Positions 10,852 to 22,399 of a stretch of 64,000 nucleotides of DNA are shown here, one piece after another. The position numbers were made by a program, and so were the translations under genes. The notes beneath the pieces are model-generated. The model ran no database searches, was not told the DNA's origin, and was given only the letters and a program-made list of their open reading frames with translations. The stretch covers positions 2,027,120-2,091,119 of the forward strand of contig NC_018387.1 in assembly GCF_000208865.1 (NCBI RefSeq), given 5' to 3'. Origin of the DNA: Neospora caninum Liverpool (Eukaryota; Apicomplexa; Conoidasida; Eucoccidiorida; Sarcocystidae). Each line of letters starts with the position of its first letter. Within the stretch, counting starts at the first letter, position 1.

Positions 10852-13800
10852 ATGAGGCAAATGGCCGCCCCGAGCCCGACAGGGGCGAGAGGCGAAGGTC
10901 CACTGGCCGATGCCGTCGCGGGCAATCGATCCTCGAGCCTTGGGTTGCCTCCCGTTTTTTCTGTTTCCGCCTGCAGTTGTTCTCGGACTCCTGGCGACAA
11001 CCCCGTGCGGTTCAACTCCGGAAGAAAGCCTGGCGCACATCTTTTGTCCTCCTCTTCGCGTTCCGCGTCTGCAGTGCTTCTCATGCTGTCTCTTGTGCTA
11101 TGCGTTGCTTCTTCACTTTCCACGTTCTTCACGACAGGCGCCGCCGCCACAGACTCACCAGCTCAAAGCCGCCACCCGTCTGGAACCCCGACGAGGAACG
11201 CGGCAGGACAGATGCCGCAGAACTCTTCCGCTGTGGCTGTACCAAAATCTGCCTTCGCCTCGCCCGTCGCAGCGTTCTTCAACCGGACACTGGCAGCGGC
11301 GAGGGCGGGGCGTGTAGGAGCTCTTCGACGCGTGGCCAGCCGCGGAAATCGCGTGGGGTCGTGGGGGACACTTTTGTGCAATCATCGTACTGGGGAGGAC
11401 GAAGAGCTGGTTCTTTTTCTTGGCGCAGGAGATGCAACTGAGAAACACTTCGCCGCTGCGGACCTTCCGCAAGAGCTTCGAGGGGAAAATCTCGGCGGCC
11501 TCGGCGATGCGAAGCAACCTAACCAGGCGTCCAGAACTGGAGATCAAGAAGCGGAGCGCGGGCGGCACGTCGCCAGAGAAACCCGAATCGTCCAAGCCGC
11601 TATCGATACTGTGACCTTGCTGCACATGTTGCATTGCAGGCTGACGAGGGTCGTGGATCTGAGGAATCCCAGCCACAGTTTTCTGCTCAAGCATCTTCAG
11701 CACACTTACCGCATGCGCAAGTGGCGGGAACGCGTGGAGTGCGAGGCTGCTCGCGATGCGACTCGTCAACACACCGAAGCGCACCCGGCGGAGACAGGGG
11801 ATTCCACGCAAGCGGCGAACCCTGCGTCTGCGGAGGCTCGAGAAGGTGCCGGCGAAGCAAAGGCAGCGGAGCCCCAGGAAGATTTTGCTGCGGACGGCGA
11901 ACCCATTCTGTCGGTCGTCTACCGCAAGACAGGTGTGGAACGGCTCTTCTTCGGGTTCAAGGAGATCCAGGAGTTTCTTCTCGCTCGCCTCGTAGTGAAA
12001 GCCCGGCGGATGGCGCTGGAACAACAGCGTGCATTTCTGCGCCGTGCGCACCTGTTGACAGCCCAAGCCGACGCCGCCCCAACAGCCGAGAAGGTCAGAA
12101 AAGCCGGGAAGGCGGCGCAGCGGCGGACTCTAGAGGCGAAGCTGCCTATTGGGCATCCAGTTCCGAAGCATTGGTGGGATCCTCTGGGCTTAACCTTAGA
12201 CCTTTACACAGCGGCGACGTGCAGCAAAGGTTGTCCAGAACTGAAGCAGATCGTGCAAACTCTTGCTGAGACCGGCTTCGTCGACGTTATCAAGGTTCAC
12301 AGCTGCGACCCGGCCAAGGCAGATGTTCCTCCGGTATGAAGTTTCAGAGTGTATGGAACGCGCTTTACGGCTTAGGGCTCTGCCGTACAAGGCCACTGGA
12401 AGGAAACCGCGTTCCAGAGCTGGACCGCACTAACGCTAGTGATGGCCATTTCACCACATCGTTTCCTGCAGCTTGTTGACGAACCCATAGGCGATGGTGA
12501 CGATAGTGTGAATGGCGTCGACTTTTTTCCCGAGATTGCTAGCTTCCTGCTCTCTGTCTGTTTTCGACTGAAAGTTATTTCACAGTAGACGGTTTGCACA
12601 AAATGCCGAGATCCACCCTGTCTGAAAGCGGGTTCTTGCATGCCGACGACGCCCGGAACAGCCCCGGGAGGTTGCCTGCATGGGCTTCTGCGGTTCCAAG
12701 TGCGAAAACAAAGGATGGCTGCCAAGTTTTCGCGGCACACGCTAATGCCCGGTGGGTGTATGTGAAGGCGCGTGGAGGCCTGAGGTGGTGAATTGCCTCT
12801 TGGGCTAGCGCACGTGTGTCTTTGGCGAACCTAGGAAACGGATACCAGAACACAGTGCTCACCTTCTTTGTAGCACATGGACCTGCGGTGTCCGTGTGTC
12901 CTTTCCTCTGTTCTTTTCAGATCATTGGTACCGCTGGTCTTGCGGTCTTGCCCGCGTTGGGTATTGGGACCCGGGTTATCTTCGGAACAGAGGAAATCGT
13001 GCGGTTCCTTCACGTCTTAGCCTCTTTCATACCGACGCCGAAGGCGCTTCGCGAGGCATTGCGGGCCTCCCAACCGTCTCCTAACAATGGCGCACCTTCT
13101 TCCCGGTCGCCTGCTGAAGCTCTCAGTTTGCCTCCAAACGGTGTTCACGCGTCAATCGAATCCCCCGTGAATGAGCATGCAGATGCAGATGACGACCGTA
13201 ACGACGTTTGGCCATCTCTAGGTGGCGGAAACACGGGCGAGAGTGTGGTTCTTCGTCTGCCAGAAAGGCTACGAGACTCGACGCTCGTTTGTGACACTGT
13301 CAACCTGGACCCTTGTCAGAGTGAGTTTCGCCGTTTGTCTGTTCCCGAACGCTTCTTCGTGTAGGGCTATGTGGCATATCTGACTGGTGGTCCTATCGTA
13401 AAGCCGCATCCACAAAGCTCTGCTCACTCCAGCATGTCTGTATTCTCTCGGATCAGACGCCCCTGCTCTGTGGAAGGAACAACCGCCAGCGCACAGGTGC
13501 TTTGGACAACGGAAAAATGGTAGTCGGGCTTTCGTGTAGAGACACCCGTCGATCTGCTGCAATGCCGATAACACTGCTCCATCGATCTGTGCTCATATTG
13601 CTTTTGCAGGGCTGCTCGACTGGCTAAGCGGTCGGGGCCTGTTTGACCAAGTCAGAAAGCGCTTCGCAGCCGTGCGACCCCTGGTGCAGTCGGACATGCA
13701 ACAACAGAAAAACGAGCCTCTCTTGGTGAAACGTGGCGTCATTGTGGCGCGGGGTGAGTTCCCTTGCGCAGCCGTGGTCGTTGTGTATCCCCGCGAGCGA

Positions 13801-14828
13801 AACCGTCTACGGTGATCTGTATCCTTTTCCGTCCTCCGTGGAAAATCTCGGCGGGACGCGAGTCCCATTCCCGTCCCCCGGTTACGTTGTAGACTCTAGA
13901 AGTCGAAGCACGACCGGCGTACTCCGAGATCGTGTGTCGCCTCTCATTTGGCCAACTCCACCGACGTGCGTCAGTCACCCGGTGTGGAGATGATTCTTTC
14001 TCGCCACTTTTTCTTGTCGAGAGCGATCGCTGGCCCGTCGTTGTTAGTAAGGACACGGAGGGGTATTCTACGTATTCTGTTACACAGTCACAGCTTGTTC
14101 GCTTGCCGTTTCTCTCTGTTGCCTTCTGCTGCAGGCGTTGTCGACATTCAGGCGTGGATCGCCGCTGCGTACGTGGCAGCGGACCCCCAAAGTTGGACAT
14201 GCACTCCGGTGATTGCGGAGGCGTTTCTTGCAGCGGGCCGTCCAGTGACAAATGAAGCCGTGAAGATTGTAGAAGCCATGAATGGGAAAGGTAAGAGAAC
14301 GGAATGGCTTTCGTGTAGCCTGGCGGCAGGCAGGCGAATTTCCTGACGTGCTTGTAACTTAAGTCGTGTTTCGACACATCTGGAAGCCGCCCTTTTGAGG
14401 AGCCGCGCGTTACCGTTCCAGCGTCAGAGGGAGAATGGTGCCAGGCAGTCTCTGTAGTGGGGACACCCCACCTGTTTTAGCACAGAAGGAGACGCGGACT
14501 GCAGTACATCTTCTTCATGTCAGGACGCGCATAACATTTCGACAGTTCGCCCATTCCCGTTCTCTACGTGGCGTTTTCTCGAACGCTCGGCGCGAGTGGC
14601 TGGAGCCAGCGGCAAGATTTTTGGGGGTTTTGCGCGTTCCCGTTTGCCTCAGGCCTGCACAACCGCGTTCGCATCAGGACTCTGCCTAACCTACAACCTG
14701 TTGTCGTAAATCAGCGCGTGTATAGGATTCCTTCTGTACACGTCCACGGGATCGCGGAGTTTACTGGACTGAACGAAGTGAAGGCATTCTTTTTCGCTCT
14801 GGTTCATTTGGTGAAATCTGCGAATTGA
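10852..14828 (+). CDS. membrane-anchored protein with tandem thioredoxin-fold-like segments
   Basis: Five exons, 10852-12333, 12921-13320, 13610-13753, 14135-14290 and 14653-14828, with matching phases 0/1/1/1, give 785 residues. ATG 10852 was chosen; the next Met is at 10861. Residues about 73-95 (VLLMLSLVLCVASSL) form a signal anchor. Around 445-525 the pattern looks glutaredoxin-like: strand LTLDLYTA, CSKGC (458-462), helix ELKQIVQTLAE, strand FVDVIKVHS, then VLPALGIGT with a candidate cis-Pro at about 505 and helix EEIVRFL. The C-terminus repeats the second half of that fold (PVVVNQRVYRIPSVHVHG, then helix NEVKAFFFAL; Pro about 754). Residues 350-383 (EPILSVVYRKTGVE, FGFKEIQEFLL) look like a third copy. 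The Cys pair is CxxxC rather than CxxC, so redox activity is doubtful. A secretory or apicoplast location is inferred. Family unnamed. Confidence 0.72.
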
Positions 14829-16399
14829 GAAGAGGAGAGGTTCGGCTGCAGAAACGGGGCTCGTTTTCAAGAGAAATGCTGCCGATGCCGTCTGGATGCA
14901 AGCACAAGGATATGCAGAGAGAAAAGACCGAACTACGGTTCTCGTGCCTATCTGCTTGACACCAGTTTTCGAAAATGAGGGCCCCTCTAAAACACTTTAA
15001 GCTCGTTGGAAAAGAGAACGAAGTGCTTTTCCACGGGGCCGAACTTTCCGTGGCGATGTGAGCCGGTGTTTTCACGGAGATATGTAAAGATGAAAAACAT
15101 GTAAGCAATCGGGCCTGCGTGTGTGACGACGTGAATGCTAGGTGACAGGTCAAGGAGATGCCGCGAATATGTGCGTCTAGGTGGGAGCTCAATGGAAAAT
15201 GTGTTCGATGTCCTGTGCCACGGCACATGCCAGTCGTGTCACGGGATCGGATAAGACGACTGACAGAAGAAACTGGCCCGTTCTCTAAGGACAGCGGACG
15301 ATGCCTCAAAGGACAGCGGACGATGCAGCTCCGGGTCAACATGTGCTTTTCCATATACTCGCTTCACGTCCCGAGGGCGCTGTGCAGAAACCATGGTTCT
15401 GAGCTTATCGCCAAAATGTGATTTCGATATGTCTGAGGGCGCCTGCGGGCTGCATGTGCATTGCAGTCGTGCGCCAAATGCCATAGCAAGTATGGACGCT
15501 ATTTTCGCTTGCTGCCCTCGCAGAGACATGCGAGTTTTCCGTTTTCAGGGCTAACCTGAGCGGGGACAATACAGTCAAGTCTAGACGGAGGGACCACCTC
15601 GTTCAAGGCTATTTGCGAGAGCAGATCGAACTGGGCGTCTAAGGCAACTCACTAGAATAGTACTGCGCGTGAGCTCCACGCAGGGGACTCGCAGAGTTAA
15701 AACATGTGATCCTGATGCGAAACAGGCGAGCTGGAAAAGCGACTGGCGAGCGGGTGGCCTAGCGGCTGTTCATTGGGCCAGTGGGGCGCGGTGCGGAATG
15801 GGAAAGAAATGCAGCCAGGAACAGTGATGCATTGAGCTTCCAACCTGCATACCCACGAGTGTACGTGGATGCCCGGCGACAGGCTGGTGTTGAGTTCGTC
15901 GTCAGCAGTGTTCCTGGCTCAGGTGACGATTGTCGGCCGTTGAAGGCTGCCGGTTATTTCCACTAGTAATAACGTTACACAGATGACAACTGTGAGTGAC
16001 CGAAAACGTCAGGGTGTGCTCCTGAGCTGCAGATTTTTGGCGGCCAGGTTCATTCTATTTCCTATGGCAATGAAGGCATGTAGAGCAGCAGTTCATTTGA
16101 ACGCTCACGAAAGAGAGCCGGCGTGGTGTTCAAAAAGATGACAGGGATCGCAGTACTGCGTACACGAGGTTGCGACTGACAGGAAAGTTAGGCAGCTTTG
16201 ACGGCGCTGAGCAGGGGACAGAATACTTGCTTCAAAACCCAGCAGCACCACCGCAACGCCATATTTTCGCGGCGTTTCCCGCACGACAGGCGCAGACGCA
16301 CCGTTGCCTTGTATCCAGCAGACATAACTTTCGTACATCAAGTAGACACACTTTCCGTCGACAGATGCTACGTCAGATACACACACACTGGAGATTTAT
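14829..16399. other. convergent intergenic region
   Basis: This lies between the 3' ends of a plus-strand and a minus-strand gene. Only short frames without coding character occur (such as 14761-15354 minus, which overlaps the last exon of the upstream gene). I see no RNA gene or repeat; it is probably two 3' UTRs. Confidence 0.55.
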
Positions 16400-17596
16400 T
16401 TAGGTCCCGTTCCCCCCAATTGCTGCCAGAGTCCCATCGGGTCTGGCCAAAAACGCGGCGAAGTTCGACAAACCTAGACCCCCGACACCGTCGCTAGACC
16501 GCGAAGCGGTGCGGCTGCCCCTGCCATTCCCGTAATCAATGGCTGAAGGTGCTGTAAGGAGAGCAACGGGTGCGACCGTCTGCTGTTGGTTTTCATTCAC
16601 TGGCTCTTCGAGGCTTAGTAGTGCTTCCGTAGGGGCCGTGCCGGCGACACGATTCCCCTGAGGAAGAGCCACGGGTACCACGCTGGCTGCGCCCGCGGCA
16701 ACTACAGGCACTGCGGATTGCTGAACGACAGGAGCCGCCAACCTCTGCGTAACAGCGACGGCTGGTTGGACGGCATTGACTGGCCCTTGCTGTGCTACCG
16801 GGAGGACCCCGACTTGTCCGACGGGAACGGCCGTTTGTTGGACGACAGGCAATGCCGCTTGAACCGGAACATTTGCCACGGGGGCTGCTACAGTTGGGTA
16901 GTAAGCGGCGTACACAGCAGGTGACGTGAGTATTGGTGCAGCTGCAGCCACGCCGAAAGTCGTGTAATACCACGGCAAGTAGGCAGTCCTGTACCAGTTC
17001 AGGTATGCTCCATATGCCGCTGCGGTCGCTCCCCATGGGTAAACGCCGACGGCCAGCCCACGGAGCCTGTGTCTCTTCGTGACTGTAGTTTCACGAGCCT
17101 TGCTCACAGCTTCAGCTTCTTTGGTGGGGACGGCGTTCTCAGGATGCACATCCACTACGCTGCCAGCCGCATCTGGTGTGTTACTTGAAGAGAGGTCGCC
17201 GTCATCCTGATTGCCGCGTGACCCTCCGGATAGTTCGGAGCTCGAAGACAAGTCACTCCCTTTGTTTGTTGCCACATCGAGCGAATCGCGATCGGATCCA
17301 CCCAACTGTTTGTCCCTAGAGTGTCCATTTCCTTCCTCAGCCTGTGACGCATTTTGTGAACCGCTCCCCCTGACCCCCCAGACGTCCTCGCTGGGGTTGA
17401 CGCCCTCGTCCGTTGACAGAGGAACAGCGTCCCCAGTCAGCAGTTCTGCCGTAGAATTAGAGGAGGAAGACGCCGAGGCGGCGTCGTCACAGCCAGTAAC
17501 AACGGCGCACACCAAAAAAATGGCCCAGAAACGAAGGCGCCGTTGAACAGTCACAGACCGGCGACTCAGACGGTGTGTCTTCTGAAATTCCGCCAT
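16400..17596 (-). CDS. secreted Val/Ala/Pro/Gln-rich protein
   Basis: One exon, 398 residues, ATG at 17596. Residues 23-35 (FWAIFLVCAVVTG) after a basic start are a signal peptide or anchor. Residues 40-170 are Ser/Asp/Gly-rich and probably disordered. At about 185 a basic stretch (KRHRLRGLAVG) leads into an aromatic/Ala segment with Trp and many Tyr (NWYRTAYLPWYYTTFG), then about 120 residues of degenerate repeats built from Val, Ala, Pro and Gln (PVVQQTAVPVGQVG; APVVQQSAVPVVAAG). No catalytic domain is recognised. The layout suits a dense-granule or wall/matrix secretory protein. RLRGL has the RxL core of a TEXEL-like ASP5 site but lacks the usual RRL form, so processing there is speculative. 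Confidence 0.75.
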   Translation of the reverse strand: MAEFQKTHRLSRRSVTVQRRLRFWAIFLVCAVVTGCDDAASASSSSNSTAELLTGDAVPLSTDEGVNPSEDVWGVRGSGSQNASQAEEGNGHSRDKQLGGSDRDSLDVATNKGSDLSSSSELSGGSRGNQDDGDLSSSNTPDAAGSVVDVHPENAVPTKEAEAVSKARETTVTKRHRLRGLAVGVYPWGATAAAYGAYLNWYRTAYLPWYYTTFGVAAAAPILTSPAVYAAYYPTVAAPVANVPVQAALPVVQQTAVPVGQVGVLPVAQQGPVNAVQPAVAVTQRLAAPVVQQSAVPVVAAGAASVVPVALPQGNRVAGTAPTEALLSLEEPVNENQQQTVAPVALLTAPSAIDYGNGRGSRTASRSSDGVGGLGLSNFAAFLARPDGTLAAIGGNGT

Positions 17597-19990
17597 CCTG
17601 CTGTAAAAAGGCGAAGGTTCACACGGTCAGGAGCTGAATTTTACAGACTCCCTTGTCGGTCCAACAATCGGGTTCGCAGATATAGTTGCTTGATGAATCA
17701 AGCACTAGGCCCCTCAAACACGAGACGACTGGGTGAACCATAGGTTCGTCCAGACTGACAAAATGTGACAAAAAAGAACTGCTCCTGGTGCTAGAGTTTG
17801 CCACATGACTGAATCGCTTGAGATTGCTGACTACGATGGAGCGCGCTAAAAACAGCCGTTTCCTGATCAAGCTGCCTGTCTAAAGTCTCGTCAACATGGC
17901 AAGAGCACGCGCGTCTTAGCTAGCCGCGTTGAAAAACGAAAAAGAATTGCCAAGAGGGCAGCTAATACATTTTCTCGCGAGGCCTTGTGCCTCTAACACC
18001 TGACTACAGCCACGATACGGGAGGAACCGTTCCTTGCTTTTCGATCTCTCCTGTAAATGCCTGGACCAATTTGATCCAAAAAGCATCTTGCTCTTCACTC
18101 GCTGCGGCAGAGTTGCGTCCAAGACCCGGTCTCGCCGTTCCTAGGAACCAAGAGATAACTGGGCCCAAACTTTCTAAGGAAACAAATGCCTGCTGCCACA
18201 AGATGACAATCAAGAGCCGTCTCCCTTGTTTTACCTTGTTCTTCGAATAAGGATGGGACTTGTGCGTGGACGGGACGACGTCATATCGACCGTGCCGACA
18301 CAAGAATACAGACACGACCTCAAGCGATAGCGCTTGTTGTAGGAAGGCCTCTTATGTGCATCAACCCCGTGTTTGTTGCCTTGCGTCACAGTAAAAACTG
18401 GCGCAGCAAAACTTTCAACACTAACTTTCTGTGGGACGCCGAGCAAGAGAGTATTGAGGGGTATTCAAGGACTGTGCAGGGCCTGGATACAACACGGGAG
18501 ATAAGCTGAGTGACTGCTGGCTTCGTCGCCCCTAAAATCGTCTTGTCACGGAATTTGCAAGATGAGAGAAGTTCAGAATCTCGGAGCGGCGAAGGTTCCT
18601 TCCTCATCCTAGCCCTGAGACAGCTTTCTACACACACTCTTTTCGCCACGAGCAGTAGCAGGGAAACGCGCTGCAGGGAAGCGAGAGTTGCCTCCAACGG
18701 TTCCACAAGTACAGGGGAACGAAAAGAGAGGCGTTTCGCTCCATTCTTCACAAGGCGCGCGACCAAGACAAGGCAGCCTACTAATATTTTGGTTTGCAGA
18801 GCACTACGTTTCTAGCATCTTCGTTGCCATTGGCGAAGCAGCATCGACTCGCTGCCTCCAACGGCAGCATCTCTTCGAGCCAGCCGTTTGTTCCGGGAAA
18901 GACACGGGCACACATTTTTGCACCTTCAGCTTTCCTAGAGGACGCAGCGTCAAGCACGCAGGCGGAAACCGTACATTCGCTTCAGAATCGGGAAAACGTG
19001 CATGCAGGATCGTGCCTCAATCGCGATGCTGTGGCAAGCTGCTCGGTGTACATCCTCTCGTGCTTTGCGCAAGGGGTAGCGTAGGAGTGCGACCTTTGAA
19101 AAAACACCATGTGTCTTTGCTTAACAGGGAGTCCTCCAGGAACGGCGGAGACAGTCAAAGCGAAGCCTTGTTTGCCGAACAGGATGACATACTGCAGCTC
19201 TCCTTTTCTCTCTCTCTCTTTCACTTTGGCACGCCAGACGCCGTGCAATCTCTTTGCACCGACAAGGGGCGACCGGCTCGTTGCATCGTCGATTGCACGC
19301 AGTCTCCCCCCCCAAGATGACTCTCCTCCAGGAAGGCTTGCCGCGCGGGCCCCGTGCCCCGGAGTAGCGGTTCCCTCTCGGGTTTTTGTTTACGGACGTT
19401 GCCTTTTTCCGTGAATTGAGTTCCCCCACGTAGAGAACCAAAAGCCTCCCGAACCCGAAAACGACCCTAAAAGAACTCGCGTTCCTCGGTGAAAACTGCG
19501 CAGTCTCCGGGGGGTTGTTTGAGAAGCAGTCGAGCCGTGCAAGGGCCACGAGCATGCGAACCGCAGTCGGGAGCAAAGTTGCAGCGGCGCGGTTGGGTCA
19601 GTCGGTGGCCCGCGAGACTTGGGGTTGGGGTTTCTCTTGAACCTGTCGACAACCCGCCACGACACCGTAGTACTCTTTTATCTGCCTTGAGCGAAAGAGA
19701 GTTTCTTCCGGATCTGGGGTGGTCGACATCGAGACGTGCTTCCCAATACACCCCACCATCTATCTCGCCGGCACTTGTTCGCGCTCGGCATCTGTCAAGT
19801 CGCGAAACCTTGTATGTTGTTTCGTTGTCTTTTTTCGAGTTGTTGGCCGTCTGTGGCCTCGTTCCTTCCACCCTTTGTCATTTCCGTTTGAATCCATTGG
19901 CCATTTCCGATCCCTGCTACTCACCTCACCCCCGGCTTTCTCGTTGGGCGGACACTTCCTTCCGGAGCTGAGGCCAAACCAGCTTGCGTC
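17597..19990. other. divergent intergenic region with two promoters
   Basis: It separates two divergently transcribed genes for secreted proteins (minus 16400-17596 and plus from 19991). A TGCATGC lies at 18999-19005 and CGAGACG near 19729-19735. Overlapping frames such as 18688-19320 are Ser/Arg-rich and unsupported. I see no other gene. Confidence 0.55.
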
Positions 19991-22399
19991 ATGAACGGCT
20001 TTGCAGGAACCGCGAGCCGAAAACGGCTCTTCTTGGCGGCTACCTTCATCGGAGCCTGCTTCGTCGCGCTGCTGCCTCTCGAGGCCTCGGCAGAAGACAG
20101 CGTCGACGCGGCGCTCCCCAAAGAAAAGGATCCCGCCGAAGGAGACAAGAGCAATGGAGAGAAATCGTCTGAGGAGGATATCCTTGCCGAAGAAAACCCG
20201 ACAGAGGAGCTGGGAGCCCTAGCAGCGGACAACTGGATGGAGGTCTTTGCAGCGCTGGACGGTCAAAAAGAGAAGAAACCGGAGAAGCCAGCACCGACAC
20301 CCTCTCCCGCTGCCGCAGTGAGCAAGCAGGGAACGGCCAAGCCTGCAGCCCACCCGGCTCCGCCACAGCGTCCAGCGGAGAAGCCAAAAAGCGCGCCGCC
20401 GCCGCCGCAGTCCGCCGCCCCAGCCAAGTCCGGTGTATTTGCAGGCCCGATGGGACCGCTTTTCGAAAGGCTCGCGGCCAAATTGAACATGGTAGGAGAC
20501 ACTGGAGAAGGAAAGCAGCGAAATATATACGAGAGGAACAGTCTTTGGAGAAAAAACCACCTTGGAATCTGTCCTGGTTCTGCCCCGTCTTCTCCACACA
20601 GGACGACGGAGAAGTTTTCGGGTCCCTGTGACCAGAGATCCAAGTCACCTTTACGTTCGTGGCTTCTCAAAAAACATGTAAATCGTTCCGTTCCCTCAGG
20701 CAGCAACTGCAGGGGTGGATGCCTTGCGTTTGAAGTCGCCGTTGCCCCCCTGTGTAGCGCGCGACTGTAGGGTAGTTGTCTGTTATCCGTAGAGACCTCT
20801 TCCCCTGCAAGAGACCCGCGCTGTAAATACATTTGTGCGACTGGTGCTGCGCGCCCGTAGCACATTCTCAATGTGTACCTCGGTGCCGACGCGTGCGCCA
20901 CATCCGAGCTTTTTATGCATCTGGACAAACGGGTACACTCAGCAACTCCAGCGAGTTTACGATGTGCAGGGCTCTTGACTGGCGTTTTTTGTGGAGACAA
21001 GTCTATCCATGCGTAAAAAAAAGTCTGTGTGTGTGCATCTGTACTCGCGTATGCGTTCTACGAGCTACGTGATTGGATTCCCCAAGCCTGTACCAACCTG
21101 GCTCACGGCCCAGAACGGCTTCTCGCCGCTGCATCGCGTTTCTCGCTCCCAAACGGCCCTCAAGAAAAGCCGAGAGGCGGCGACTGTTGATGTTGAGGAT
21201 TTCTTGCTCCTGCCTCTCTCTGTGCAGGAGGACGTCGAGTATGAAGAGGAGGAAGAACCCGAAGAAGAAGATGAGGAGGAATACCTAGCGGAAGCGATAA
21301 TTCACGGGACCAAGAAGAAAGTCATTCCACGCATAAAGACAGGTATGCTCCGACGTCACGCGACAACGCGGAGACACCGAGGCGTCGTGCCTGCGTCTTC
21401 GTTCCTCTGCAGTCCTGCGTGCGCCTCGCTGGTCCCTGTTTGCTTTTGCGTGAATCGTTCGCACCGGCTGTTCGAGTCAGTCGGAGCTTGTCGTGGAGTC
21501 ACCGAAGTTTCTACGGCTCTCAAGTGATCCAGGCTGTCCCTGCGTTTTCTTGAGACCGACGGGGAAGCGCGCCTTCGGTGGCTCCGGTCGTTTTCCTGTG
21601 TCTCTTGGGAGGAGACGGGGCGTCTCCTTCAGCGTCGGTTTTGGCCTCTGCGTCGGCCTTGGAACACGGGTGCTCTCCTGGATTCCCATGCCGCCGGTTT
21701 TCTGCTTGCGGCTACAAACACGAGGAAGTCGCGTGCCGCTTTCACGCACAGCTTGCTCCTCGGCTTTTCAGACGTGCGTTGCCTGGATCTTTGGTTCTCT
21801 GCGGCACGAGAAGAGCGGCGCGTTACCTTTCGCCTTTCCGTGGGCCTCGAGCTTCTCCCATTTGTTTCTGCTTTGCCTTCGCAGCCGTTGATGAGTTGGT
21901 AGATGAGATTGAGAAAGAGAAGATTCGCAAGATTTCCAAGACGCGGCGACAGTTCAACGTGTTGCTCGAACGGAAGAAGGAGAGTGACAAGAAAAAGGCG
22001 GCCGACTCAGTTCCGCCTCCAGACTACTTCAAAGAACTCGCACAAGCTGCGGCGCAGTACCACCAAACGGTTGAGCAAGAGCGACGTAAACGCGATGCAG
22101 GGAAGAAACTGTCGACTGTCCAGGAGCGTTTGCGGAGGCGTGCACAGAGGAGACGTCAGCGAGACAAACTGATGGCGTGGCGACAGTCCCAGTTCGCGCA
22201 GGTTACGGTCACCCCTGCCCAGCGCCAGCAACACTTTGCTGCGACGCGACAAGAAAGCCGAGACATCGAGAAAACGATCGATGACGATCTTGACGAGATG
22301 GACTGGGGCGACTTCCTGCATCCGGAGCGCCAGTCGGACAACGAGTCGCAAGAGAGCAGCAAAACGAAAGCGACTGACTCCGAAGAAGAGAAACTCTGA
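19991..22399 (+). CDS. secreted acidic coiled-coil protein
   Basis: Three exons, 19991-20491 (donor GTAGGA), 21228-21342 and 21885-22399; phases 0 and 1 match, giving 376 residues. A basic start followed by LFLAATFIGACFVALLPL and ASA-ED is a clear signal peptide (cleavage about residue 35). An acidic stretch follows, then a Pro/Ala/Lys-rich linker (about 90-145), then a Glu/Asp run in exon 2 (YEEEEEPEEEDEEE). Exon 3 is a strongly charged helix likely to form a coiled coil (VDELVDEIEKEKIRKIS; QERLRRRAQRRRQRDK), ending in an acidic Ser-rich tail. There is no transmembrane segment after the signal peptide, so the product should be soluble and secreted, perhaps a dense-granule or rhoptry protein. 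I do not recognise a named family. Confidence 0.78.
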
